From Pleurotus djamor (lineage: Eukaryota; Basidiomycota; Agaricomycetes; Agaricales; Pleurotaceae), in contig JAPEVF010000756.1 in the NCBI GenBank assembly GCA_029747585.1, positions 1 to 21,832 on the forward strand: DNA of 21,832 nt, written 5' to 3'. The position numbers and the translations under genes were made by a program. Under the pieces are notes generated by a model. It was not told where the DNA came from. It saw only the letters and a list, made by a program, of their open reading frames with translations, and made no database searches. Position 1 is the stretch's first letter. Every line of letters starts with the position of its first letter. Positions 10,677 to 19,075 of this stretch are shown here, one piece after another.

Positions 10677-10770
10677 GGTATAATACCAATATATCGTAGT
10701 GCTGCATCTACATATCTACCACACAACCATTACTCACCAATCACGCATCAATTTATCGCATATTTTTGCA
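10677..10770. other. Short convergent spacer between Tudor-SN and the HAD-like gene
   Basis: Only 94 bp separate the two stop codons. No AATAAA is present on either strand, although the spacer is AT-rich. The two 3' UTRs probably overlap as antisense transcripts. Confidence 0.5.
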
Positions 10771-11851
10771 TTACATCCCAGTGCGGAGTATAGCTTTGAG
10801 TTCTGATAAAGATCGGATGACTGCTATGTCTTGGTTGATAAGTTCGTCACGGTCGTTGTCATGATTCGGTCGACGAATGAGCAGCGCTTTCATGCCAGCG
10901 CGCTGAGGCCCGTAGTAGTCACTGTACAAAGAATATGAGGTTTCCGCAAGACGTGAGCAATGACATGGATGAAACACCCTACCTTTCGACTTCATCTCCA
11001 ATGTGGAGACACTCCTGAAGCTTCAACTTCGTCGCGTGTGCACCTAGTTCATTCAGGACACTGGTGAATATACGACTATCCGGCTTTTCAACTTTGACTT
11101 CTTCGCTTAGGACGATACAATCGAGGAAATGGTGTAGTCCAAGATCGTGGACCACAGCTCCTGCATCATGATGGAGTTCATTGAGAGTTCAGCGGCTGAA
11201 ATGAAGAGTAAGTGAACTTACGCATTCGTGAGTCCGCGTTGCTTATTGCAGCGGTCTTGACATGAGCAGTGGCTCGAAGCCATTCCACTTCGTTCCCGGA
11301 AAGTCAACTTGGGATAAGCCGAAATAAAGGTGGTAGCACACTGACAAGTCGGGATCGCATCATCGAACAACTTGTACCCCTCCTTTGAGCTGAAGCGCTT
11401 CAAGAGGGCTGGTACAATTTTATCAAGGGAAGAGTCAACTCCTGGTGATATTGGAGTCAGTCGAAGTCAGAGGAATGAACCTTGGTGGATTCAATTCAAA
11501 CACTGTGACTTACTTCCTGGATCAGCCCCCGCATCCAACGCCGTGCGTTTGATGACATGTCCCCACCATTGATGAGTGCCATTGACATAGCTCGGGTACT
11601 CCTTCTGCGTCTCCTTCAAAGCTAAGAATTTCAAGACAAGTTAAACGCGACACCCGGCGAGAACTTCATGAGTCCACATACAGACCTACTTTGAACGATT
11701 GTTTGATGGCATTGGGCTCCAGCGGGCCTAGATACGGTTCGAATACCGATGCATATTGTTGGTGGATGGGCAAGCGGGGTGTGATGAGGGTGTGCAAGAG
11801 GTCGAAAGTAACAAGTCGAATACCCGAGAGCTTGATCGCCGTGCTAGCCAT
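10771..11851 (-). CDS. HAD-superfamily hydrolase-like protein (HDHD3 / REG-2-like)
   Basis: Six exons (11851-11686, 11621-11514, 11441-11346, 11287-11222, 11160-10983, 10921-10771) give 254 aa, the usual size for this HAD clade. HAD motif I is FDLLHTL, with nucleophile Asp17 but Leu19 where most phosphatases have the second Asp. Motif II is AAISN (Ser139), motif III is the Lys171 of KVEKPDSRIF, and motif IV is HIGDEVESDYYG (Asp201, Asp206). A helical cap lies between motifs I and II. The missing motif I acid/base is also seen in HDHD3-type proteins, so phosphatase activity is doubtful and the substrate unknown. No targeting signal. The acceptor of intron 3 (CGAAG) is fixed by phase. The start is next to the divergent S41 gene. 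Confidence 0.88.
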
Positions 11852-11919
11852 AAACAGACCTTCTTCGGAGCGGCGCTTGCCACTTGAACCATAGTCGGCT
11901 CCCTCTACCACTGACGGTC
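11852..11919. promoter_or_regulatory. Very short divergent spacer between the HAD-like and S41 genes
   Basis: Just 68 bp separate the two ATGs. There is no TATA box. Both core promoters and 5' UTRs cannot fit without overlapping each other or the opposite coding exon. Confidence 0.5.
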
Positions 11920-14900
11920 ATGGGCTCCCTTCGTCGCTTACTAGGTATAATATTCCTGGGGTCTCTAGTTCTAGCCAGCCCACACTCGGATCCATGCTCA
12001 GCGCTCTCAGGCAAGAAATGGGCATCTCCAAGCCAAGTCCGCGCTTGCATAACGTCCTTTCCCGTTGACCCTCTCGTCAAAACCAACGTGAGCATCAACC
12101 CCACAAATATTACATACGTTGGACTCTTACACCGAATTTCGAAATTTGGAATTATAGACGATTGAAGTCCTAAACAAAACATTGGCATTCCACACCTCCG
12201 TGAATTATCAAATTCAAGCTCCCGAACCGTTTCGGGATATCCACGAGGACCTGCTCGCGGACTTGGCGCGTATAAACCGCACGGAATATTCGTCCGAGTT
12301 TGACTTGCATGTCGAGCTCTTCCGAGCTTTCAAACGCGTCAATGATGGTCATTGCGCGTATATCAATTATTGCTATGACTGTAAGTGCCCCCTTCGCCCC
12401 GTGGTCATTGCCTAGAATGCCAGGAGCTGACCCGAGTATCCTATCGTATTTTTATAGCACTCTACATCACTTACTTACCAACCCCACTCGTCCTGTTGAC
12501 TGACCAAGATGGGCTACAACACGTCCACATCGCACCCGAGGCCTACGCCATCGCTTCCGCTGAGTTTTCCAGTGAAATAGACTTTTGGCACAAGGCTCTT
12601 CCAAAAGGAATGAATCTCACCGAGGTCAGTACTCCATCCATCCTCTCAATGCTCGCCCTAGGCCCTATTACACAGCTTACAGCTTACAACTTTATTTCTG
12701 TTACGCGTATAGCTCTCTGGCGCTCGAGTCCTCCTCATCAACGGCCAAGACCCCTTCTCCGAGGTGAACAAGAACGCTCTCGTCACCGGGAGCTACCAGT
12801 CCTTCGGTACTCGGCAAAATTCGTACGTTGTTGATCTTCTTCAACACCGTTTATCTACTTACTAAATTATCTAACACCTGCGCGTACGATGTCTATTATA
12901 CTTATTACTCACACCCCTCGTTCTGTCGATCGAACTTTTTGTGTCGGCGTTTCCCTCTATGTGTGTATACTATGTAGGTTCTTCTCCAGTTACTCCATTG
13001 CGTCGGAAGGTTGGACGTATTCTATGGGGAATTTCGCTCAGCGGACGTGGCCGGACGTGGATAACGTTACACTCACCCTCCAACTCGAGGCGGGGTCACC
13101 GAAAGTCGATACCATCGTGGTAAGTATCATGCTTTCTGAGTTTGTAAACCTGCCCCATACCTGCATAGCTCCCGTACCGATCGCGTCTATCCTCTCGAGC
13201 AAACGGGTTTACCAACTCAAGCACCTACCGCTCCTCCAACTGCGTCGCATCTAAACGAACAAACGGGGACGACGCATACTCTGCTGACTTCCTCGCATCT
13301 CTCTCATCCAACGCCCCACCCCCGCCTATCGCCTACGCGCAACAACAACCCCTCCTCAACCCCCTCGAAGCACGCCAACACGCACTCAACGTCCTCCTCG
13401 ACAGCACACCCCTCTCCGATATCCAATTTCCCACGCACCTCCACCCTCGCGTCAGCCCGATTGTTATTGGCAACTCCACGAGTACGGGGGAGGGTGAGGG
13501 TCCGTGGCGGTTTTATCTGATGAAGGATAATGTTACGGGTGTCCTTGCGTTAGGAAGTTTCTCGGCGAAGAGTTTCTCGAAGATGCAGAAGGCGCTGTTG
13601 GATGGGTTGGTCGGGCTTAAAGAACGAGGAGCTAATCGCTTGATCGTTGATGTGGTCAGTACATACACCCTTGCCCCCCAGTTGAATCTCTTTTTGATTC
13701 AAACTTCTCGAGTCTTTGTTTTGAGTTATGCTTACGCGAAAAGGTGTTTTGTAGTCTAATAACGGTGGTGGTGAGTTTGTTTTTTATCCTTTTATTTTGC
13801 TTTAGGGTGGCGCAGACCCCGGTTGCTAACGCCTTTCCATGATCCATTATTGAACCTCACAGGCTATATTTGTATCGCACATGTAAGGTTCCCCGCGCGT
13901 CCCCTTCCCTCGGTTTTAGAGTCAAATACTAACGATAATCCTATTCCTATTCGACAAGTGGTTACACCGAATCGTACGTCCAATCTCTCCCCATTCCATC
14001 TCTATCTCCCTTCTACCCATACTCATACTCAGACTCACGAAATCATCGTANTACCCTGTAGATTATAGGTCCGAGGGATAGCACCGTCCCCCAAGCAGGC
14101 CTGGACACAACCGCCCGCGCCGGGCCCCTCGCGCGTCTCATCGTTAAGAATATAGCGAGGCACGGTGCAGATCCCGACCAACGACTCTTGTATAACCCCG
14201 TTCAGTGGAGGAACGCCTCGCATGAGTCGTTTGAAAAAGGCGTTAATTGGANTGGGGAAGGCGAAGAAGGGGAAGAGGGGAAGAGGGGGAGGGAGGGTGA
14301 AGAAGGTGGTTAATGGGAGGGAGGATGTGTTTAGCCAACGGTGAGTTTGTCGAAACAGGTTGNTTTATTACAAGTTTATTATTTTTACTGATGTCGTGAT
14401 GTTGGTATGGATAGGTTGGGCCAGGAATGTCAGCCGTTCGATATGACACCCCCAGCGGAGGGGTTGTTCGAACCGAAGGATATCGTGATCGTTTCGAATG
14501 GGAGGTACGGTCATCTTGTCATCGATTTATCGACGGTGGATCCAGCTCTAATANCGATCTTTTTGTTGCTGTTATGTTTTTATTCCAGATGCGCTAGTTC
14601 GTGTTCCTTATTCAGCGTACGTCCCTCCCCACCTCCCCCCATCCTTCCCGCCGTTTCCTTCCTTCCTTCCTTCCTTCTTCCGTCCGGTCTTGTTAACGTG
14701 AACATACTAACCTGGGTACACGGTATCCGTCATGTAACATGCAACACAGATCACAATGTCCAAGCACGAAAACGTCAAAACCGTCGTCGTCGGCGGGAAA
14801 GCGGACGTCCCCCAACAATACTGCGGTACCGTCGGCGGCCAGTCCACCGATTTCTCGACAATCGATACGGAGATTAAGACTGCGAAGTTGAAGAACCATA

Positions 14901-15406
14901 CGTTGGCGCCGCCTGATTTGTGAGTTACTTGAGTTGCATATGTAACACAAGGTGTCTGATTCTATGTTTTTTTTTTTCATTTAGGTTGTCGAATAGCGTG
15001 CAGGGGATAACGTGGAGGTTGGGGTATGGGGTTGATGATCCCGCAGAACCAGAAGGTCCGTCTCTCTTGATGGTTTTTTTTTTCGTGTGGCTAATATGGA
15101 CGGCGATCGTATGTAGAATGGCAAGACCACCCTGCGGACGTGAACCTACCCCTGGATATGGAAACGTATGTCCCACCTCCCACCTCCCCGCTTCCATGTC
15201 ATCATCATACCGCGTCGCGTCGCGAAAGAAGTGAGAATCAAACGGCTGATAATTTCTGATTGTGATTATCTAGGGTGAATGCTCCGGAACGGATATGGGG
15301 GGAAGTTGTACGGAATGTATGGAAGGAGGATACATATACAGATCTTGATGTAGATGGAAGTATAGGGGGTCCTGGTACCAGTGCAATGTTTGTCGTGCAG
15401 GGTTGA
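11920..15406 (+). CDS. Secreted peptidase S41 / CPAF-like family protein (one false N in exon 10)
   Basis: Sixteen exons: 11920-12087, 12158-12380, 12458-12624, 12713-12822, 12978-13119, 13169-13654, 13755-13770, 13863-13882, 13959-13973, 14062-14340, 14415-14504, 14589-14616, 14750-14919, 14985-15055, 15117-15165, 15274-15406. They give 721 aa if N14252 is dropped. The N-terminal signal peptide (LLGIIFLGSLVLAS) predicts secretion. Fungal S41/CPAF-like features: VNDGHC (His121, possible catalytic His), SNNGGGYICIAH (433-444), IVSNGRCASSCSLFS with a likely nucleophile at Ser575/576, and TVVVGGKADVPQQYCGTVGG. The family includes the UstP/PhomP-type proteases of fungal RiPP clusters, but no such cluster is seen here. 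Exons 7-9 are 16, 20 and 15 nt. Exon 10 carries a Lys/Arg/Gly-rich insertion coded by a purine tract. Substrate unknown. Confidence 0.87.
14654..14681 (+). repeat. (TTCC)n microsatellite in S41 intron 12
   Basis: About five tandem TTCC units with slightly degenerate ends, in a pyrimidine-rich 133-bp intron (14617-14749). Probably neutral, but it extends the polypyrimidine content of an unusually long intron for this window. Confidence 0.8.
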
Positions 15407-15810
15407 GGTGTATACGAGAGAAGGCTTCCATTATAATTTTTTTTCTATGTACGATCGCTCGTTGGTGTGATAAGTGTTGGTTCCTTGTTTTCGGAGCCTT
15501 TGTGGAATCGGGAAGAAGCAGGTATCATTACATCTCTGAAGGAATTTGGGGAAGTGTCTTTCGTTACCGCATCGCATCGCATACGTACGTACGTATGTAA
15601 TGAGTCTCAAGTAATTACTCGTGATTTGTATTTATATTTCTGGATGGGGGAATCCGCGAGGGAAGAACTCTGAAACTGAGGTGGATACTGATTTGTGCTA
15701 AGAAAGAAGCAGGCAACGAGTCGATTTGATGCGGAAGTGCTGGGCATGATGGCATTGCAAGAAATGTTCGTGTACATATTGGGTATGTACGCTACGGGGA
15801 CGGGGGGACC
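15407..15810. other. Convergent intergenic region between the S41 gene and bS6m
   Basis: 404 bp holding the 3' UTRs of both genes. No convincing coding frame; the open frames at 15403-15673 have random-looking translations. It contains GCATC repeats and the 18-bp palindrome at 15580-15597. No canonical AATAAA is seen. Confidence 0.6.
15580..15597. repeat. Perfect 18-bp palindrome CATACGTACGTACGTATG
   Basis: The sequence equals its own reverse complement and contains three overlapping ACGT cores. It is preceded by three ATCGC/GCATC-type units (15570-15580). It lies 174 bp after the S41 stop. It may be a simple-sequence expansion or a cruciform/hairpin near the transcript end. Confidence 0.85.
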
Positions 15811-16294
15811 TTAGAAGAGTTCGCCTGCGCCTGTTGCGCCTTTGAGGTTTTTCGAGCTAGCCTCTGCGACGTGTTCGAGTTTTGAGCCTGTGTTGAGGAC
15901 TGTCCAGCGGATGACGCGTGGGTCTCTGCGCATGATGGAGTTGAGGGAGCGCAGAGTGCGTGGGGACGTGTCGAAATGCATGGTCCAGTAGCTGGTGGGT
16001 GGGGTTGGTCAGCGAGAGTGTGGAAAGAGTAGGGGGGACACGGACTCTGCACGGTCGTGTTTTGGGCCATTCCTTGCCATGCGCTGGGGCAGAGTCTGGC
16101 ATCCCCAGTAGTTGAGGTTGCGCACGACGCCTCCCGCGTTCATCACGTGCATGGCGGACTGACGGACGAGTTCGCGGATATGTTGCTTGAGAGAGAGAGA
16201 GATCAGATTGGGTGTGGTTTGCCGAGATAGTGGGAGAGACACGCACGTATTCCTTGAAATGGGCTGTTATGCAGAGCATCTGGTAGGACGGCAT
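15811..16294 (-). CDS. MRP17: Mitochondrial small-subunit ribosomal protein bS6m (yeast Mrp17 type)
   Basis: Three exons (16294-16247, 16185-16046, 15991-15811) give 122 aa, typical of fungal bS6m. It belongs to the small subunit of the mitochondrial ribosome, where bS6 pairs with bS18 on the platform. Family features: start MPSYQMLCITAHFKEY, then HIRELVRQSAMHVMNAGGVVR, NYWGCQTLPQRM, a YWTMHFDTSP strand and RRDPRVIRWTVL, which match the S6 fold. The C-terminal tail after RWTVL is short and polar. Intron 1 has a (CT)n tract before its acceptor (CTCAAG). The gene converges on the S41 gene and is divergent from the RRM-type gene. I see no clear cleavable presequence, which is common for this protein. 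Confidence 0.9.
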
Positions 16295-16436
16295 GGTGGA
16301 TCGGAGGAGAAAGGCGTGGGAACGGAGAAAGACCCTTTTTCGGTTATTATTGAGTGGAATAGGCACTTCCCTCTCGAGTAGAATATAATAGAAGAGGGCA
16401 ACATGGATCCTCGCTCCTTCGACGTCTGCCACAAAA
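16295..16436. promoter_or_regulatory. Divergent promoter region of bS6m and the RRM-type gene
   Basis: 142 bp between the bS6m ATG (16294, minus) and the upstream candidate ATG of the RRM-type gene (16437), or 217 bp if the ATG at 16512 is used. The stretch gagtagaatataatagaag at 16376-16394 is the most TATA-like part. No known regulatory motif is clear. Confidence 0.4.
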
Positions 16437-18224
16437 ATGCGTTCCACGTCTTCTTCTCTACCCAATATCTGGCTTCCTCCCAGCCACGGTCCCCTCCCTC
16501 CCTCCCTCGCCATGCACCGCCAGTCTGCCGCACACGCTCTCCTCACCCCGCCCCTCACGCCCTCCTCATCCATCCGCACGTCCACGAGCATCGACACGAA
16601 TGCAACCTCACACCACCCCGAAGACGTCTCCGTCGTCCCCCTCGACGACGACGCGTCCCGGTTTTTACTGGTACGTTTTCCCATTTCCCCCCCATTTACA
16701 AAATTTAAACTCATAACGACACGCTTTGTATCCCACAGCTAAAAAATGTATCGCCATCCGCCTCTTCCACCTACATCGACCGCCAACTCTGCGTCGCTCT
16801 CGCAGACATCCGCCATCCAGCCATAAAAGGCATCTACAAAAAGGGCCAGAGCGCTGGTCTCCTCATCCTCCTTTTCTACGACCTCAGGGCTGCCAACCAT
16901 GCAAAGGCAGTATTGTCTACGAGGCATGCTCTACCACACGATCTCCTGGCCGACGGATACGACACTCTCGTCTGCGAGTTTCTTACTTTGGACGAGGTGA
17001 TCGAACACTGTGGTCCTTCGCACTATCTCAAAGAGATGGACGATTCTTTCCACATTCGTCTGGACCCCCCTCCACGNCCCAGACGAGTATCCTGATGCCA
17101 CTCGCAATCGCTTGATGCCTCTGCTCAAGCACCTCTTGGCCCGCTACGGCGATATCGCCGCCTTTGTGCCTGTGGCAGACTCTCATGATACTACGGTAAG
17201 CATCAATTCTTCACCCCGTGCAAAGTAGAAACTCATCCACATACCCCAGGAATCCACCGACGCCGATGCCGGCAATGCATACTTGGTCCAATACTTTGAC
17301 GTCAACGCCTGCGCGTCCGCCATGCGGTCGTTAGATCAAACTACATTCTACGACGCCACAGTCCACATCTCCCGACTTACTCACCCGAGCCTCAGCCTCG
17401 TTACCAGCCAAAGGGATTCTCAACGAGATCATGCTCGTGACACGCCTGCGAACCCGACCCCACTCCCGAACGCCAACCTCCGTGGTATTTCCGTCGGGCT
17501 GGGAGTCGGGATTGGTATCGACATCGACATCGGTGGTGGCGTTGGTGCTGGGATGGGCGTTTGTGTTGGGATTCACAACGTCCATCGACATACCCAGTCG
17601 AACGTCCACGACGGGGCACTGCGCCGTCATCGGTTTATGAGTAACTTTGGCGTCGCGCACGCACGCAGTATCAGCGTAGACAACGATACCTCAGTTGATT
17701 CGCCTACAACTGACATTTCCACTACTTCCACCACCACTACTACTACCACCGATATGACTACTGACCTCATCACCTCGACGGACAACGACGACGACGACGA
17801 CGACCTCGACTCTGACTCCCCCGTCACACCAGCCTCTACATTCCCCCTCACCGATCATGCTAACACTCCCCCTAATCAAAACCAAAATCAGGCTGTCATC
17901 CCCCTTCAACCCGTCAACTCCATTTCCTCCATTTCCTCCATTTCGTCGTCAGGATCACCTACATCTACATCCCCGCTCCTCCCTCATCCCAACTTCACTT
18001 TCCCTCCTACGCCCCCCATGGCACCTCTCCCTCATCCTCAATATTTCCCTGGACCACCTCGGTCTACAGANGTGCTCTTTTATCACCGTATGCCTCACAC
18101 TTCGACCATGAATACACTTATTCTTGTCATTTCAGGGCTCAGGCGCGCTTCAGGGGGTCCCTGGACGCTGCTTGTTTGGCTGGGCCGAAGTGGCCAAACA
18201 CTTGCGCTTCGCCAATATTGTTAG
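16437..18224 (+). CDS. RRM-type RNA-binding protein, possibly Mei2-like; 3' end uncertain (truncated?)
   Basis: Exons 16437-16670, 16739-17195 and 17250 to about 18224; N17077 must be dropped to keep frame. ATG 16512 is an alternative in-frame start. After a Ser/Pro/Thr-rich leader comes an RRM-like unit: FLLLKNVSPSAS, an AGLLILLFYDLRAANHAKAVL strand/helix, then a second unit with LLKHLLARYGDIAAFVPVA and AYLVQYFDVNACASAMRSL. This resembles the paired N-terminal RRMs of Mei2-like meiosis regulators. The remainder is low complexity: alternating Gly with Val/Ile, poly-Thr, poly-Asp, Ser/Pro. The C-terminal Mei2-type RRM, normally the best conserved part, is absent. The frame enters repeat copy A at N18071: it stops at 18224 if N is a real base, at 18111 if not. 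So it is a truncated gene, pseudogene, or one with unrecognised 3' exons. Confidence 0.48.
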
Positions 18225-18277
18225 GGCAATCGTGTCGTTCTTCCTGCGACAATGACTCTTCTCGGTTCTGTGGGCTC
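18069..18277 (+). repeat. Diverged direct repeat, copy A
   Basis: About 209 bp similar to copy B at 18824-19030. Shared blocks: GTGCTCTTTTAT near the left end, GGTATGCCTCAC/CGTATGCCTCAC, GTTTGGCTGxGCCGAAGT, and CGACAATGACTCTTCTCGG at the right end (19 identical bases). It contains a 6-bp-stem hairpin TTTGGC/GCCAAA (18175-18198). Its left edge coincides with N18071 and with loss of coding character in the RRM-type gene. Similarity may extend weakly leftwards. Identity of the element is unknown. Confidence 0.7.
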
Positions 18278-18345
18278 CGGAAGTGCCTGCACACGCATGG
18301 TAAAGGTTAGCACTCATCTTTCACAGCGGGCAGCGACCCCTGAGA

Positions 18346-18491
18346 AAACCCCCTTTCAAAAATGTTCACTCACTTTCATACCCGTTTTCGACAAGACAAA
18401 AGTCCTTATGAGCGACCTCATTGGCTAATAAGGTCCTTTTTTCCTCGCGAAAACCAAGGTTAGTGGGTGAAAATTTTTGAAGGAGGGGTTT
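18346..18491. mobile_element. Foldback / MITE-like element with about 30-bp inverted repeats
   Basis: Left arm 18346-18375 starts AAACCCCCTTTCAAAAATG. The reverse complement of the right arm (18491-18462) starts AAACCCCTCCTTCAAAAAT. They agree at about 27 of 31 positions. The inner parts also pair loosely (GTCCTTATGAG against ACCTTATTAG), so most of the 146 bp could fold into one long imperfect hairpin. No open frame. No clear target-site duplication was found. Lies between the two direct repeat copies. Confidence 0.6.
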
Positions 18492-18823
18492 GCCCGTTCA
18501 AAAAGGCATGGCCTCCCGCAGTGTTTTGAGATGCTTTGAAGCTTGGTTGACCAGTTACATTTAGAGACGCCCGGTCAATGTTGAGCGAGATGGGGAGTTT
18601 ACAATTGTCCGGGGTCTCGCGTACGTGTTTCTGTACTTTGCGTCCCCTCATGCATAACGGTCTTAGTATACACTACGGCTCAGCGGCAGCAGCGTCGCTA
18701 GTGCCCAGTCGACCGAAATCTCCTGGAGCTCAGGGGCGTCAGGTGAGCTCTTGGCGAACTTCGTTTCTTTCTCTGCTGACTCTGACACCTCTGCATGAGT
18801 ACCCCGCAACTCCTCGCGTCACC

Positions 18824-19030
18824 GACGTGCTCTTTTATTGCGGTATGCCTCACCTTTTGACCCTGGATACACATATTCTAGTCTTGTCGAGGTTGTCGCC
18901 GCCAGGCGCCCTGACCTAGGGGCTCGTTGTTTGGCTGTGCCGAAGTAACCAAATAGCGCGCCTCTATTGTCTGGGAAGAACAATAGAGTCGGTCTCCCGA
19001 CGACAATGACTCTTCTCGGTGCTGTGGTCC
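18824..19030 (+). repeat. Diverged direct repeat, copy B (abuts the cysteine-rich receptor gene)
   Basis: About 207 bp matching copy A in order and length. It carries a perfect 9-bp-stem hairpin CTCTATTGT/ACAATAGAG (18962-18988) and a small GTCGG/CCGAC hairpin next to it, both weaker in copy A. It ends 45 bp before the start codon at 19076, so it forms the promoter or 5' UTR of that gene. Confidence 0.7.
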
Positions 19031-19075
19031 TTGGGCCACTCATTTCTTCTTCTTCACTTACCACCACCATCTCTC

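Larger units (their letters stand above)
14051..18071. other. Interval holding six isolated single Ns (assembly uncertainty)
   Basis: Ns at 14051, 14252, 14363, 14554, 17077 and 18071; none elsewhere in the window. Three lie in S41 introns, one in S41 exon 10, one in exon 2 of the RRM-type gene and one at the left edge of repeat copy A. At 14252 and 17077 the conserved frame continues only if the N is removed. At 18071, repeat copy B has a C at the matching place, so that N may be a real base. Confidence 0.9.
18225..19075. other. Gene-free repeat-rich interval between the RRM-type gene and the receptor gene
   Basis: About 850 bp. Contains the end of repeat copy A, the foldback element, about 330 bp of unremarkable sequence (18492-18823) and repeat copy B. 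Frames such as 18578-18919 are open but mostly lack protein character; their last part is homologous to the tail of the RRM-type frame because of the repeat. No gene is supported. Confidence 0.6.

Noticed and set aside
11920..15406. Part of a dikaritin-type RiPP cluster (because of the UstP-like protease)
   Set aside because: No UstY-like oxidase, precursor peptide with Kex2-spaced repeats, or tyrosinase is seen in the flanks; the neighbours are housekeeping genes.
15570..15600. CRISPR-like or telomere-like repeat array
   Set aside because: The units are only 4-5 bp, few in number and without spacers, and the context is a normal eukaryotic 3' region.
15857..16714. A 285-codon open frame on the minus strand
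   Set aside because: It overlaps exons of bS6m in a different frame and is antisense to the RRM-type gene. Its product is compositionally odd, and the spliced bS6m model explains the strand much better.
18346..18491. tRNA or other classical RNA gene in the repeat region
   Set aside because: The inverted repeats form one long hairpin. There is no cloverleaf, A/B box pair or CCA-type end that I can support.
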